64,000 bases of DNA, from NCBI GenBank assembly GCA_018894105.1, contig CM032126.1, positions 24,526,391-24,590,390 on the forward strand. The letters are read 5' to 3'. A program made the position numbers and the translations under genes. The notes under the pieces are model-generated. The model made no database searches and had not been told where the DNA came from. It saw nothing but the letters and a program-made list of their open reading frames with translations. This DNA is from Jacaranda mimosifolia (taxonomy: Eukaryota > Streptophyta > Magnoliopsida > Lamiales > Bignoniaceae). Positions 11,511 through 23,650 of this stretch are shown here, in pieces. Every line of letters starts with the position of its first letter. The stretch's first letter is position 1.

Positions 11511-12725
11511 TTGAAATGCAATAAACATATAGGTCTTGATTACGCTTACATCCATTCCAAGTTTGTGAAACTACAACCTTTATTCCTTAGTTTTTCAAAA
11601 TAACTAACATGCTCTTTTAGAAGACTCTGAATGAAAAATATACCCCTACCATTAGAGTTCCATCCAAAAAATATATTAAATCCACATGATGTTAATTTTG
11701 GGGTTTAAACACTTTTAACTCAAACTCCTTTTCTTCCTAAAACTCAAAACTATTTGTACCTTATTTCTCCATTGATTACATTTCTTGTGGCTAACCCCTT
11801 CAACTCCTTCATGTTTGCATAGCTCTTTATAATCATCAATTTCACAATCCTCTTCTTCGCTATATTTGCAGACTTGTTCCCTCCTCCCACCTTATCGTGA
11901 TCCTCCTCCTCTTCGTTAACACTGCTAGCAACATCACTAATCTCTCTGCTATTGATAGTAATATCGTCGCTAGCTTTTAATCCTCTTTCTACAGAGCAAA
12001 CAAGATATTTGCACGGATTGAATCAAAGCAAAGGCCATGTACATCTCTTTAGTAAGTTCGTGTACTTTGAATTGAATTTCACATGCTTTTGTGTAGGGTC
12101 AAATAGAAAAAGAGTATATTTCGCTGTCTTGACTCGAAATCTTCTACAAATGACTAACATGGTTGCATTACAAATCCATATCAGCTTTGATATTATCTTG
12201 TCCATTCTTTTGTCTACCTGATTGTACCCCTTAGGGATATTCAACAGTATTTTTCTTGGTATGAAGTATATATACTCATCTAAATTTCAATTAAGATAAA
12301 ATAATTTTGTTGTTTCAGATAACATAAAAATTGTGGCATCATGTACTTATTTCTTTTGTATACAAGCATCTAACCTTTTTCCCATGGATGCGCAAGTTGC
12401 ACTAATACATAATAAAAAAAAAAAATGTGATGCAGAAAATTAGCATAATTATTTTGATAGTGTGCCAAAAATAAAATGATTTTCTTATATTTTGTTTTTT
12501 TTATATACACAATTTTTTTTATTATAAAGTACTTCTCTTTTTTCCATTCAATTATTATATAATGTGTCATCTTCTTACTTTTGTATTTGTTAAAATGTAT
12601 TTAATTTTAAAAAGTTTATCCATTGATTTAGTCTTATAAAAAAAAGGAAATCAGTATTATTAAATTAATAAAATAATCTAAAAACTAAGTACATATTTTT
12701 TAACATTTAAAAGTGGATAGTCATG
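11511..12725. other. intergenic, no gene recognised
   Basis: A+T-rich sequence with several short open frames (for example 11952-12221 plus and 12023-12244 minus, overlapping each other on opposite strands). None shows a recognisable domain or codon bias. A run of A at 12414-12424 and homopolymer tracts around 12500 are the only structure seen. Confidence 0.5.
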
Positions 12726-14061
12726 TGAGTTATAACACCCCTAAAAATTGGATATTTGAGAAAATAAGGATTTAGAAATCATGATATTTGTTGGTCAGAT
12801 TTTAGGGCTCGAAAAATTATTAAAAAAAACCCTCAATTGCATAAAGATTGGAAGTTTTGGGATTAAATTACAAATAGGCAAGGCTTGATTGGACCACACT
12901 TTAGGATTTTTGGGGATTTGCATGGAATTACTTTTGGTCAAAGGGGCTAATGTTAGGCACTCAAGTTTCTGAAGGACTGGATTGAAGAGTTGGCAAGATT
13001 TGGAGGGTTTAATTGGAAGTTGGCTTAATATTTAGGGGTCAAAACCTAATTTATGAAAGTACATTTATATATATCAAATTTCTCCCTTTCTTCTTCATTT
13101 CTTCCCGCATACATCACCAACCCCTCTTCCCCCGTCACTGGTGACTTTTTCAACGAGCCTGAAAATTGCTAAACCAAACCAGCCAATGTCTTCCCCTTAT
13201 TTCTAGGAACACGCTTATACAAAACTAATTAAGGACATGATATTATCTCATTCTTGAGACCGGCGAGATTAGCACGAGTCCATAATGTTTATGTTGAGCC
13301 AATCCTAAAACTACTGTATTGGCCAAGCAATTACTGATTTTAGACTCATAATGTTGTAATTGTGATTATTAAGTATTAAAGATCGAATAAGGATTTTGAT
13401 CGTGAATATACTCTTTTGGTTAGGTGATGAAGAAGTGGGTCCCGCTGATCAGTAGACTACTGATTGTGGTTGCATTTTTTTAGGCTATGGAGTTGAGGGT
13501 CTGCCAATTTGGCACTTTCTCATTCCTATCTGTTATTGTGATAAACCTCTGTTAGGGTTCTGTTTCTGTACTGACTGCATCGTGTTTGTTGAAATCTGTA
13601 AATTACTTGAGATCTCGATTGTTATTTGCTATCTGATGTGTACACCTCTGTGAGGGTTATCCCTTGCTATTGATTCTAAATCGTGTCTGTTATGGCACTC
13701 AGAACTCTTCCTATTATCTGTATCGCTCTGTTAGATGTTGCTGTTTTATTATTTGTACCATCCTGTAACGTTATCTGTTGCCTTGTTGACACATTTGTTT
13801 ATTAGGTACAGCATTAAATGGCCATGTTAGCTTATCTGAACCTATATACCATTATTTTTATTGCCTTGTCGACATTTCTGTACTATCCTGGTCTGTCTTG
13901 TACTGTTATTTGTTGCCTCATTAGCATACTTATTTTATTTGGTATCAGCAAGGCATTAGGGATCCTTTCCCCAGGCATCAGTAATACGCGCCATACAGAC
14001 TGTATTGGTATCTGTCATGTACCAAGCTATCACACTTTGGTAAAATTGGTTGACTGATTAT

Positions 14062-14246
14062 GATAAATTATTCCCAACTGTTGAGCTCGGGATGTGCCGA
14101 TAAGTTGTTCCCAGCTGTTGAGCTCGGAACATGCCGATAAGTTGTTCCCTACTGTTGAGCTCGGGACGTGCCAATAAGTTGTTCCTAGCTGTTGAGCTCA
14201 GGACGTGCCGATAAGTTGTTCCCTGCTATTATGCTTGGGATGTGCT
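14062..14246 (+). repeat. 37-bp minisatellite, five units
   Basis: Five consecutive 37-bp units with the core TTGTTCCCAGCTGTTGAGC and ending GGGATGTGCC, starting at 14062, 14099, 14136, 14173 and 14210. The last is the most diverged. It lies inside the family-1 solo LTR and is absent as an array from the other copies. Confidence 0.9.
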
Positions 14247-14252
14247 GATATG

Positions 14253-14400
14253 CTTGACCGACTAATTGACCGACCGACCGACCGACTGACTGACTGATTG
14301 ACTAATTGACTGACTGACCAACTGACTATTTAACTGACTGGCTAACTAATTGATTAATTGACTGATTAACAGACTGACTGATCGACTGACTAACTGATTG
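14253..14400 (+). repeat. (GACT/GACC)n tetranucleotide array
   Basis: Imperfect repetition of GACT, GACC and GATT for about 150 bp. Its minus-strand translation gives a QSVSQSINQSVNQS-like protein (14326-14508) that is purely a by-product of the simple repeat. Confidence 0.9.
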
Positions 14401-15193
14401 GTATAAGGAGAAATCTAATATGCCTCTCATGTTCTTATTCGTTGGACGGCATATGTTACTCAGGATTGTTTTGTTTCGATTGTAGTCGATTGTTTGTAAA
14501 TTGTTCATGGAGCAATAAGGGATAAGAGATTCCTATTTGCTAAAACTATTATTTGTATTTGATATGTTCTTGTTCTGACTGTTAAATTATGATCTGTTGA
14601 GTAGATTCTTCCTCGACTGATCCTTATTGCTTATTATTACGAATATCCCTCACTAAGTCCTTTAGGACTTACCCCCCTCCCCCCCTATCCCCCTCTCCCC
14701 CTGTATTTCATTAATTTTCTCAGACAGGAATAGGTGATAAACTTGAACTACACGCTTGGATCGGCAAACACGTTTTGTAATAGAAAAACAGTTGTATATG
14801 CTTATGGACATTTTTGGACATTTTGTATACTCTAGAGATTTTGTGGTATGTTAAGTCTGAATTTAACATCTGCAGGGTGTGTGTATATATATATATATAT
14901 TATGTTGAATATTATGAGATCAGTTGTGGTTTGTATATAGTATTTTTGATGAGGTTTGCTTAAGATGAAATTTGTTGTTGTTTAGTATGTATGAAACGAT
15001 GAATGATGGGATCTATCATGGCATGTAGATTGTACTTTTGATAAGGTTTGTTTAGGTTGAAGCTCGCTACTATCTCTTATAATTTTGGAAAAAAATTCTA
15101 CTAGACCTAATGTTCATATTATGAGTTAAGATTTAAGTCTAAATCTGAGTGGCACCTTAGCTTAGGGGCTGTCCCCAAGAGGGGGCATTACAT

Positions 15194-15286
15194 AAGTGGT
15201 AGATTAATTAAATAAAGAACACCCTACAAACAAGTGGTAGATTAATTAAATAAAGAACACCCTACAAACAAGTGGTAGATTAATTA
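15194..15286 (+). repeat. 38-bp tandem repeat, about 2.4 copies, abutting the solo LTR
   Basis: Units start at 15194, 15232 and 15270 with AAGTGGTAGATTAATTAA and end ACACCCTACAAAC. The first two copies are identical by eye. The array begins inside the right-hand target duplication of the adjacent LTR. Confidence 0.92.
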
Positions 15287-16575
15287 ATTTGTAAAATTAC
15301 CATGTAAGTGAGTTGGCTTTGGTTTTCCAATTAAATATAGTTGGAAATGAAATAGTGATTCATCAATTAAGTGCGGGGTTAATTAGTTGAAATGCAGCAA
15401 ATAAAGGAATTAAAAAAGTAGTCAATATATTTTTTAACTGAAAAAAGTAAATATATTTTTATTATCTAAAAAAACAATAAATATAGTTTCATTTAATATC
15501 ATATAATATTGACCACGTAAAAACTTTCAATAAAACAAATATCTAAGATTAAGATTAGATAGGTCTCATGCACTATTGATTAATGGCAAAAATCAAATGT
15601 AATTAAAATAATCAAGCAAAATTAAAATGTATGCTATCAAATTATTCATTATAAAATGGAGCTTGCAACATACATGTTTATTGTATCTGTACAACTAATA
15701 TTCTAACTCCAAAAACAGAACATTCTAATTTAAGAGTGATATATACATTGCTGCATGACTAGCACATCACTTCATATTCAAATCTGGGCTCCCCTCATAA
15801 TATTTTTATGTCAATACTAAACTTGAAACTAATCATACACTATGTATGAAAATAAACAAGGACCAACTACATAAATGTGGCATGGGTGCAGTGGGAGATC
15901 GACATAAACCAAAAGCCAACACCCAATTATTACACTCCATCCCTTTTTCTTTTTTGTTATCACTCCTTATGCTACCGAAATGCCAACAAAGTAGTTTTGG
16001 TTGCCTTCCTAAAGGTAAAAAATCTATAAGAAAAACTGAAGTAACTAATGAGACAACTTTCAAATTAAAATACGAGACAATGAATTAAAAGTAAATTAAT
16101 GAGCCAAAATAAACCAAAATGAAACAACTTTCTTAAAATCTATTATATGTACTTCAAGACCTTTTTATACTCTGACAAGACAAAATGATCCTTGCAAAAA
16201 TAGGGACATAGTAAAACATTTATTAAGTGAGTGGTAACAATGACACATGTACAAGCAAACTATAGCCTTTGGTTTATGTTGAACCAACAACTTTATGCAG
16301 TTGGACATATTAAATGCTTAGGAAACCTCTAATCCCATAACTGAATGACAATATCCACAAACCCCCAACAAATGAGATTTCCAATGTATTTAGAGTGGTA
16401 ACAATTTACAAGACTCACCAATCTCTTAAGATAATACAAGAAAGCAAGAACCAAAAAAAAAAAAAATGCCTCAAAAATTATTGCATAATAATTGCATTAC
16501 TTGTCAAGCCATGAAAAAATTGAACTCAGTTAACATATATGAGTATATTCAGCAAGAACAACTGTGTTTTTCATT
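15287..16575. other. intergenic, no gene recognised
   Basis: A+T-rich. The frames 15846-16088 (plus) and 15833-16063 (minus) overlap almost exactly on opposite strands and match no known domain. No RNA gene or insertion boundary was seen. Confidence 0.5.
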
Positions 16576-17271
16576 GTAACTATAGCACCCCATCTCGGGA
16601 CAATTCCTAAGCTGAGATGCCACTTCAATTCAGTTTTAAATCAAAACCTACAAGTCATAATGATAGGCCCATGAAAAATGTTTTTAAATTCACCAAGAAT
16701 AGCAATAGCCTTCAACTTAGTCAAATTTCCATAAAAGCACTACATACAAACCAACATGTTCAACGGAATATATACATACTGCAATTCGTAATTCAACTTA
16801 CAAACACAACATCTCTATGCATAAGATACTATTCAAGAAATCCCAAAGCACACATGGCTACTAATCTATTACAAAAATAGATTCCCTGTCCAAGCCTGAT
16901 ATCCAAGCTCATCGCCTAATTCTTGTCTAAATAAAATCGAAATAACACAATCGGGTAAGTCTAAAGGACTTAGTGAGGGATAATATAACACAAGCAATAA
17001 GATTTGTAGATGGAGAATCAACTCAAAAAATCATCAATTAACAGTCAGAACAGGAACAGATCAGGATACAGGCATTCAAGATCATATTACAAATAGATCA
17101 TATTACAGGCAGACAGGATCATATTGCAGATATATTAGATTACAGGCAGTCAGGATCAAATTGCAGACATATCATATTATAGGCAGTCAAGATACAGTTA
17201 GGTTTATCATATTACAAGTAGTCAGGATACAGTCAGACTTATCAGATTTTCCTTATTCTAGTCAGCCAGTT

Positions 17272-17557
17272 AGTTTTACCCAAGCGTGACAACCTAGTAC
17301 AAACTTACCCAAGCATGATAGCTTGGTACAAACTTACATGATACAGATAACAAACCCGAACAATATATATAATCAATGTATGAGAACATGAAATGTATAC
17401 CAGATGTTGCTTATTCCAGTTAAACCGAACTTACCCAAGCGTAACAGCCTGGTACAAACTTACCCAAGCATGACAACTTGGTATATAACTTACCCAAGTA
17501 TGACAGCTTGGTACATAACTTACCCTAACTTACCGAAGCATGATGGCTTGGTACAGG
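17272..17557 (-). repeat. 30-bp repeats in two clusters inside the minus-strand LTR
   Basis: The unit AACTTACCCAAGCATGACAG followed by CTTGGTACAA occurs about twice at 17272-17340 and about four times at 17430-17557. The single-copy counterpart, on the opposite strand, is the GTACCAAGCTGTCATGCTTT box of the LTRs at about 6748 and 14019. The array is therefore a local expansion of an LTR motif. Confidence 0.85.
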
Positions 17558-17574
17558 GCAAAATGCCGTCAGAT

Positions 17575-17770
17575 AAATAGATAATCGAACAGTAACTAAT
17601 AACAGAAAGGTCAGATAACAGAACAGTGACCGATAATGGAATGGTCCGATAACAGAACAGTCAGATAACAGAACGATAAATGATACAAAACGGTCAGATA
17701 ACATGACAGTCAAATAATAGAACAGTAATAGTTAACAGGTCAGCAACAGATAATAGGTGAGAACAGATAA
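17575..17770 (-). repeat. GTCAGATAACAGAACAGT-type short repeat array
   Basis: Imperfect units of 15-25 bp built on CAGATAACAGAACAGT recur about eight times. A similar looser array based on CAGGATCATATTACAGGCAG lies at about 17060-17230. Both are within the family-1 LTR. Confidence 0.75.
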
Positions 17771-19491
17771 CCGGACAGTAACAAATAGCAGATGGGAGTT
17801 TAGGGTGCTAGAACAGATATGCAAATATCTCTCACCATAAGCACAGTCAATGAAAACAACCCTCACAGAGGTATATAATAACAAACAAGATCTCAATCAA
17901 TTCATAGATTTCAATAATCAACATGCAGTATAGTACAGAAATCAGTCTAACCCTCTCAAGGGTTTATCACAAGACAGATAGGTGTAAGAAAATGCCAGAT
18001 TGGCAACCTTCACCTAAGTAGCCTCAAAAAAGGTACCACAGTCAGTAGCCTACTGGTCCGAGACTCAATTCTTTGTCACCTAATCAAAAGAATATGTTCA
18101 TAGTCAAAATCCTCAGTCAACTCTATTAATCCTTAATAATTACAATCATACTATTAACAATCTAAAATCAATAGCTATTCGATTAATACGGTAGTTTTAG
18201 GGTTCATTCAGCATTCTCGTTACAAATTTACTAATCACGTCGGTCTCTATAACAGGATAATATCAAGTCCTTAATTACCAAATTAACTTTGCAATGTTAC
18301 ACAGATTGATTATAATAATCTAATTATCCTTAATAACCCAATTTATCGCTTAGGTCTCATATCCACAAAATTTGGGTTTTCATTCTTCAATTAACTCAAT
18401 TATCCCAAAGTTATTATAAAACAATGCAAATCCACGTCCACAAGTTACAAAATTACACATGCATGGTCCATATCCTATTTCCTATATCAAATTCTATATC
18501 AATTCCTTTTATTCTCTTAGCATAATACAAGATTCGGACAAAACTAAATGGTATAATACTTTAAACCCAAATTCGATCATTACCCAAGATTTGATTAACA
18601 GAGCCCTAAAACCATGAACCAATGTTATGTACACAATCGTGGCAATGAGATGAAGAGACCGTCTCAGCACCGCTGCCAGAAAAGATCAACACCACAACCG
18701 TTCGAAGCATCTCTTCTCTAACAATCCAACGCCCACATCAATTTTAAGATTTGCTGCTGAATCAAAGGTTAATTGAAGCCTCAAAGTTGCTGAGTCTCAA
18801 CTCACCGCCTCGCGCCACCACGCTCAATTCTGCTTCGTCGGTCATCGGTTCGTGAAATTAAAGCCACCGACTTGTTCACCAAGCTGAACCGATCAAGACC
18901 CTTTCTTGGTCCGCCCCCAGAAGTCACTGGAACACCGCATTCACATTGCGTGAGCTCACCTTGAGCTTTGATTTTCCTATGTTTCATCGGTTAAATTGGA
19001 AGATTCTTGGTACCAATATGTTCACTGTGAAGAGAAGAAGATGATTGTTAGTTTAGTTTTGAGTTTCGGCCGTCGTCATCTGAAGTTTGCTAGAGATGAG
19101 GAGATGGTGTATACGGGAGAGAAATGGTAGAAAATAGGGGAAATGTATATATAAAATGCATTTTTCCAATTTAGCAAATTGACCCTAGAATTTCTTTCCC
19201 AACCTCGATTGAGTCCTCCAAAGTTTTGAGCGTCTAAAATTCAACCCCTAGACTAAATGAGTGCTTGCATTCCACCTAGTTGACCAAAAGAATTTCCATG
19301 CAAACCCCCAAAATAATTTGAATGTGCTCTAATCAAGTATCCTCAAATTACGATTCGACCTCAAAACTTTCAATTTTCATACAATTAAGTCCTTCTTATA
19401 TATATTTTGAGCCCTAAAATTGACCAACTAAGATATTGATTTCTAAATCTTTATTTTCCCAAAATACCAAATTCAGGGGTGTTATAATAAC

Positions 19492-21054
19492 AACCACCTA
19501 AATGCATAACATATAGCATGTCGAACTATAAATAGGACTCTGATGTGCTGAAACTTAATGAGTGTGTGCTAGATAAAGGTACATGTTTTAAATCATGTAC
19601 AACAAATTGCTCATCAATTTAGTTATCCCAACTAATAGATATTAGATCATCCACTATTGTGCTCGTGTATTGTGTAAGAGGTTTCTTCTTTTTTTTCAAT
19701 AAATGTTGTCTACAGTGTATATAATGTGAAAAAGCCCCTGCTAAAAATGGTGCTATATAATGAGAGACTTAGGCTAAATAGGAATTCTATATAATAGGTC
19801 GTTTCACTATAGGGCATGTGAGGAGTAGGTGGAACAATGATACAATGTGATATGCCTAAACTTATGTTAGCATTAGTTTCAACATATAGAGATAAGGGGA
19901 GGCCAAATACAAATAAAAAGGCATAGCATAGCTTTCATGGAGATTGGTTTTTTTACGTAAGTGGCATGATAAAGAGAAAAGACCTTCTAATAGGTGGTCC
20001 GCCCCACATACAGTCAAAAATTACAAACATGGCTAATTAGAATATGTAGCAACGCTTAACCCCTTTACTCAACTCATCCAGACAAGCCTTTTCAATTATC
20101 CTATACATTATATGCTTAGAAACATAATTACACAACTTCGATTCTGGGAGTCCTCCTTGACCTTCTTCTTTCAGAGACGGTCCCAAAGCTTTCATCTCTA
20201 CTGAAAGAGGCATTTATTGAATGAGCAAGAAAGGAATGACACAATAAATCTCTTTTTAATTCAAACTTGCTCATAAAAAGATTTGCAAAAACATAGATGA
20301 GCATTGTCCAATTTAAATTAATTTTATTTATCAATGACCCTATTATATTAATAAGAAGCAAATTTTGTAAACAAATCATAGTACCACACCAACATTGAAT
20401 CATAGTTAAAGATCAAACACCAATACATAGAAAGTATCTAGCCAAATAATACAACAACTAAATAATTTCAAAGTAAAAAAATATTTCACTTCATGAATCA
20501 TTTCATAAATATAATCATGATAAACATTGTCATGCTGAAAATTCATGACACTAAAACTAAGTAAGAACAAATTCAGCGCATTAACATAATCGTGTTTCTC
20601 AATTTGAATCATACACATAAGTACACATTATACCAACAACTCAACAACAATAGATTTAGATCATACCAAGGTTCCCACATACATGTAACATGTCATACCA
20701 CATATTATATAAGTTATAGTTATAATGTTCATGATTTATTAAAATAAAAAATAATCAATATTTGAATTAAATCATCAACAAAAATACAGAGATTAACATT
20801 GCTTTACATAGTAGATATCGGATATGATTTCCCAATATAAATTCTTGATTTGTTTGATGTCTTTTCACAAAACATATCCAATTGTTAAATCCCACGTGTT
20901 AACCCATCACAAATAGAAGAAACAATAAACCAAAAAAAGATTTCACGTCTCAAAAAACCATAAACAACTTTTATGAAACTCATAAAGAATATTTCACACT
21001 CGAAACCTATGGTAAATATTTTGAATTTATCAAAAAAATGAATATTAAAAAAAA
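19492..21054. other. intergenic, no gene recognised
   Basis: A+T-rich. The minus-strand frame 20128-20403 ends in a basic SRDESFGTVSERRRSRRTPR tail that could be a gene fragment, but it matches nothing I recognise. A CTATAAATAGG box at about 19526 has no supported gene downstream. Confidence 0.45.
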
Positions 21055-21107
21055 TGTAACGAGCCAAAAATACACAGGCATAATATTAGCTCCTAAGACG
21101 GCGAATA

Positions 21108-22080
21108 GAACTGATAAGGTAGGATTGGCCTAACAGTATGCAAAGTGCCGGTATAGTGGAGCACAAGACCCTTATTAAGTATTGGACTTGATGAAAGATA
21201 AGAATGTAGGCAAATTGTAGCATACTGTGGGTCGAGTTATGCACAAGTGTTGGGCATTGACTAGATGGTATGTAGAGCTGTATGGAGCTAGCGCACACTT
21301 GCACAACACTTAGACTTGTGAAGGTAAAATAACTCGACAGTACTTGGGAACTGAGAATAGGCATGCGTAGGTGACTAGAGGGACTTGGCATAGTTAAGCG
21401 GAGGAGTGTGCACATAAGCAAAGGCTGGTGCGCACAATGAGCACAGGCGTGCACAACAACTAGTTGGTACGATTGAGGCATGCAGTATAAATAACTAAGG
21501 CATGCAATACATATGATGGTCTTATGTAGCGGATAGGTTGGTGGCATGGTGGCTTCATATGGCACACAATTGGCTAACAATTAGCAGTCTTGGACAGCGA
21601 ATAAGGGATGATTTTGTAGGTGTTATGGGCATGGACAGAAATAGTGGGTGGCTAGCTAGTCTGGCTTATTCAAGTGATCATTGGGACATTTGGCTATGCA
21701 GCATGTTTTCGAGTAATTGCTCAGCATACGTGGTGACTTTTTATTGACTTAGCATTGCCATATATTAGCTTATGATTAGCTTGACTCATAGCCATTGGGG
21801 ATGTCACTGGTAGTTGGCTTAATATTAGGGGATGTCCACTACACGATTTTGTAAGGTAGGCTATTTTTAGCTAAAGGACTCACAAGTCTAGCATAATGGA
21901 TAGAGTTAAAGCACAGATGGTTGTGTGATGGCCTTGGCAAATCCAAGTGTAATTGATTTGCGGTGTTAAATGGAATTACAAGGGTAGACGCAACCCACAA
22001 ATGTGTGTTACTCTTTACTTTGCTTTATGCACATATCTTGATTATGTGTTGGCTAATGTTTAGATTGTGTGTGGGAATGT
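21108..22080. repeat. left copy of a diverged direct duplication, about 1 kb
   Basis: Shares blocks in the same order with 22680-23650: GTTATGCACAAGTGT (21236 and 22805), GCGCACACTTG (21293 and 22861), ACTTGGCATAGTT-like (21385), a GGGGATGT box (21831 and 23403) and TTGATTATGTGTTGGCTAAT (22039 and 23612). Offset is about 1570 bp. No protein homology was recognised. It could be an old pair of LTRs flanking about 600 bp, or a tandem segmental duplication. Confidence 0.75.
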
Positions 22081-22679
22081 AACTAAAGAAAGGCCAGGGC
22101 ATTCACTGGAACTCAGTCTAAGGCATTTTGTGGGGGTGTTGAGTGATAGGCTGACTAGGCTCTTCGCGGGTTTAAGCGGCATAGTTGGCATGCTTGTGTT
22201 ATGAAAAATTTGGGCCAAGATATGCCTCTGTGATAAATGCTATAAGTCGAATGTTTTGTTGTTGAACACGTTATGATTGCACACTAAAGTGGTTTATATT
22301 GCTGCAAAATGAGTGCGACATCGATATTTGCCAAGAGAAATGATGAACGAATTGGTTTACTTCATCAGTGCAGTGAAGTTCAAAGTTGCTGGTTTAGTGA
22401 AGTTAAAAACTATGGCCTAAACACTTGATGGATTATTGGAACTGATCGGGTGCAAACATTGTCAAATAGCATTAAGTGTTCAGACTTGTGTTAGATAGAG
22501 TGACACAAATAGGTGGTAGGTAGTAGTACTTTGATCTTTGTTACGTACTGATGCCATTTATTTTGAGAACCTTGTAGGATAAGCATGTTTCCAAGTAGGG
22601 TGTCTCCTTTTATTCAATGAGGGCATTGGACTTTTCAAGTAGGAATGGTTTGTTATCCCCTAGGATGGTGAACACAAGT
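22081..22679. other. spacer between the two duplicated blocks
   Basis: About 600 bp with no counterpart after the right copy. No open frame or primer-binding site is recognisable. It includes a GTGTTGAGTGATAGG box near 22136 but nothing diagnostic. Confidence 0.4.
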
Positions 22680-23650
22680 ACACAACTAGCAAGGTAAGAT
22701 GGGCTTGACGTATACAAAAGTGCTGGCATGGCATGGCATAAGACCTTTACTAAGTGGTAGAATTAATGGACAACGAGAATATGTGTAGGCATAATATGAA
22801 GCAAGTTATGCACAAGTGTCGACCATTAACTAGACAGTGTGTAGAGTTATGTGGAGCTGGGCGCACACTTGTGCAACACTTAGAGGAGCAAAGGCATAAT
22901 TACTCAATAACATGTGGGAATTAAGAATAGGCATGTGTAGGTGACTAGCAGGACTTGGCGTAGCTGAGCAGAGCAGCATGTACACAAACAAAAGTTGGCA
23001 CACAGAGTGAGCACAGGCGCATGCATTAACTGGCCGGCATGATGGGGGCGCACAATGTACATAACTTGGGAATGCAACTCACATGACAGTCTTACTTTGC
23101 ATACAGGTTAACGCACATAGTAGCTAGACATTAGCACATAGTTGGCTAACACTTGGCAGTCTTTGATGGTCAACAAAGGATAATTTTCATAGGTAGTTGC
23201 CAGATAATTATGGCCATGGACAAAAATAGTATGTGCTTTGTCTAGCTTATTCAAGTAATAGTTGGACACTTGGTTGTGCAACATATTTCGAGTAATTGCT
23301 CAACTACGTGGCAGCCTTGTTAACTTATCATTGCCGTACTTGGCTTATGATTAGCTTGACTCTTAGTCATTGGAGATGTCAATGGTAATTGGCCTAGTAG
23401 TAGGGGATGTACATTATACGATTTTGCATGCGTAGGTTATTTTTAGCCAAAGGACCTTATAAGTCTGACAAAACAAATAGAGTTAGAGTGTAGACAATTA
23501 TGTGATAAGCTTAGTGAATCCTAGTGTAACTAATTGATAGTTTTCATTGGAATTACAAGGTTGGGCATGGCCCATAAATGTGTATTGTTGGTTTGCTTTG
23601 TGCATATTCCTTGATTATGTGTTGGCTAATGTTTGGTTATAGTGTGAATG
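22680..23650. repeat. right copy of the diverged direct duplication
   Basis: Partner of the block at 21108-22080 in the same orientation. Similarity is easily seen by eye but with many substitutions and small indels, so the duplication is old. It ends near 23640, where the two copies diverge after GTTGGCTAATGTTT. Confidence 0.75.

Larger units (their letters stand above)
12731..15192 (+). mobile_element. solo LTR of gypsy family 1
   Basis: Starts TATAACACCCCTAAAAATT (TG mutated to TA) and ends GGGGGCATTACA. Both ends match the family-1 3' LTR. Flanks TGAGT (12726-12730) and TAAGT (15193-15197) agree at four of five positions, consistent with an old target duplication. It is about 550 bp shorter than the LTR at 4489. 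It holds an expanded 37-bp minisatellite (14062-14246) and a GACT-type tetranucleotide array. Confidence 0.88.
16581..19486 (-). mobile_element. solo LTR of gypsy family 1, minus strand
   Basis: Read on the minus strand it starts TATAACACCCCTGAATTTGG (19486 downwards) and ends near 16581 with GGGGTGCTATA, the mutated equivalents of the family-1 ends. Flanks GTAAC (16576-16580) and ATAAC (19487-19491) match at four of five bases. It contains two expanded short-repeat arrays (17272-17557 and about 17575-17770). No internal coding region remains. The frame at 18802-18987 lies inside and is not a gene. Confidence 0.88.

Noticed and set aside
14326..14508. QSVSQSINQ-type repetitive protein on the minus strand
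   Set aside because: Direct translation of the GACT/GACC tetranucleotide array.
18802..18987. Arg/Gly-rich 61-residue minus-strand frame
   Set aside because: Inside the minus-strand solo LTR and not shared by the other copies.
21086..21580. 164-residue minus-strand frame, the longest outside retroelements and nested repeats
   Set aside because: It lies within the diverged direct duplication, the second copy does not keep the frame, and I recognise no domain. It could be reconsidered if a search finds a homologue.
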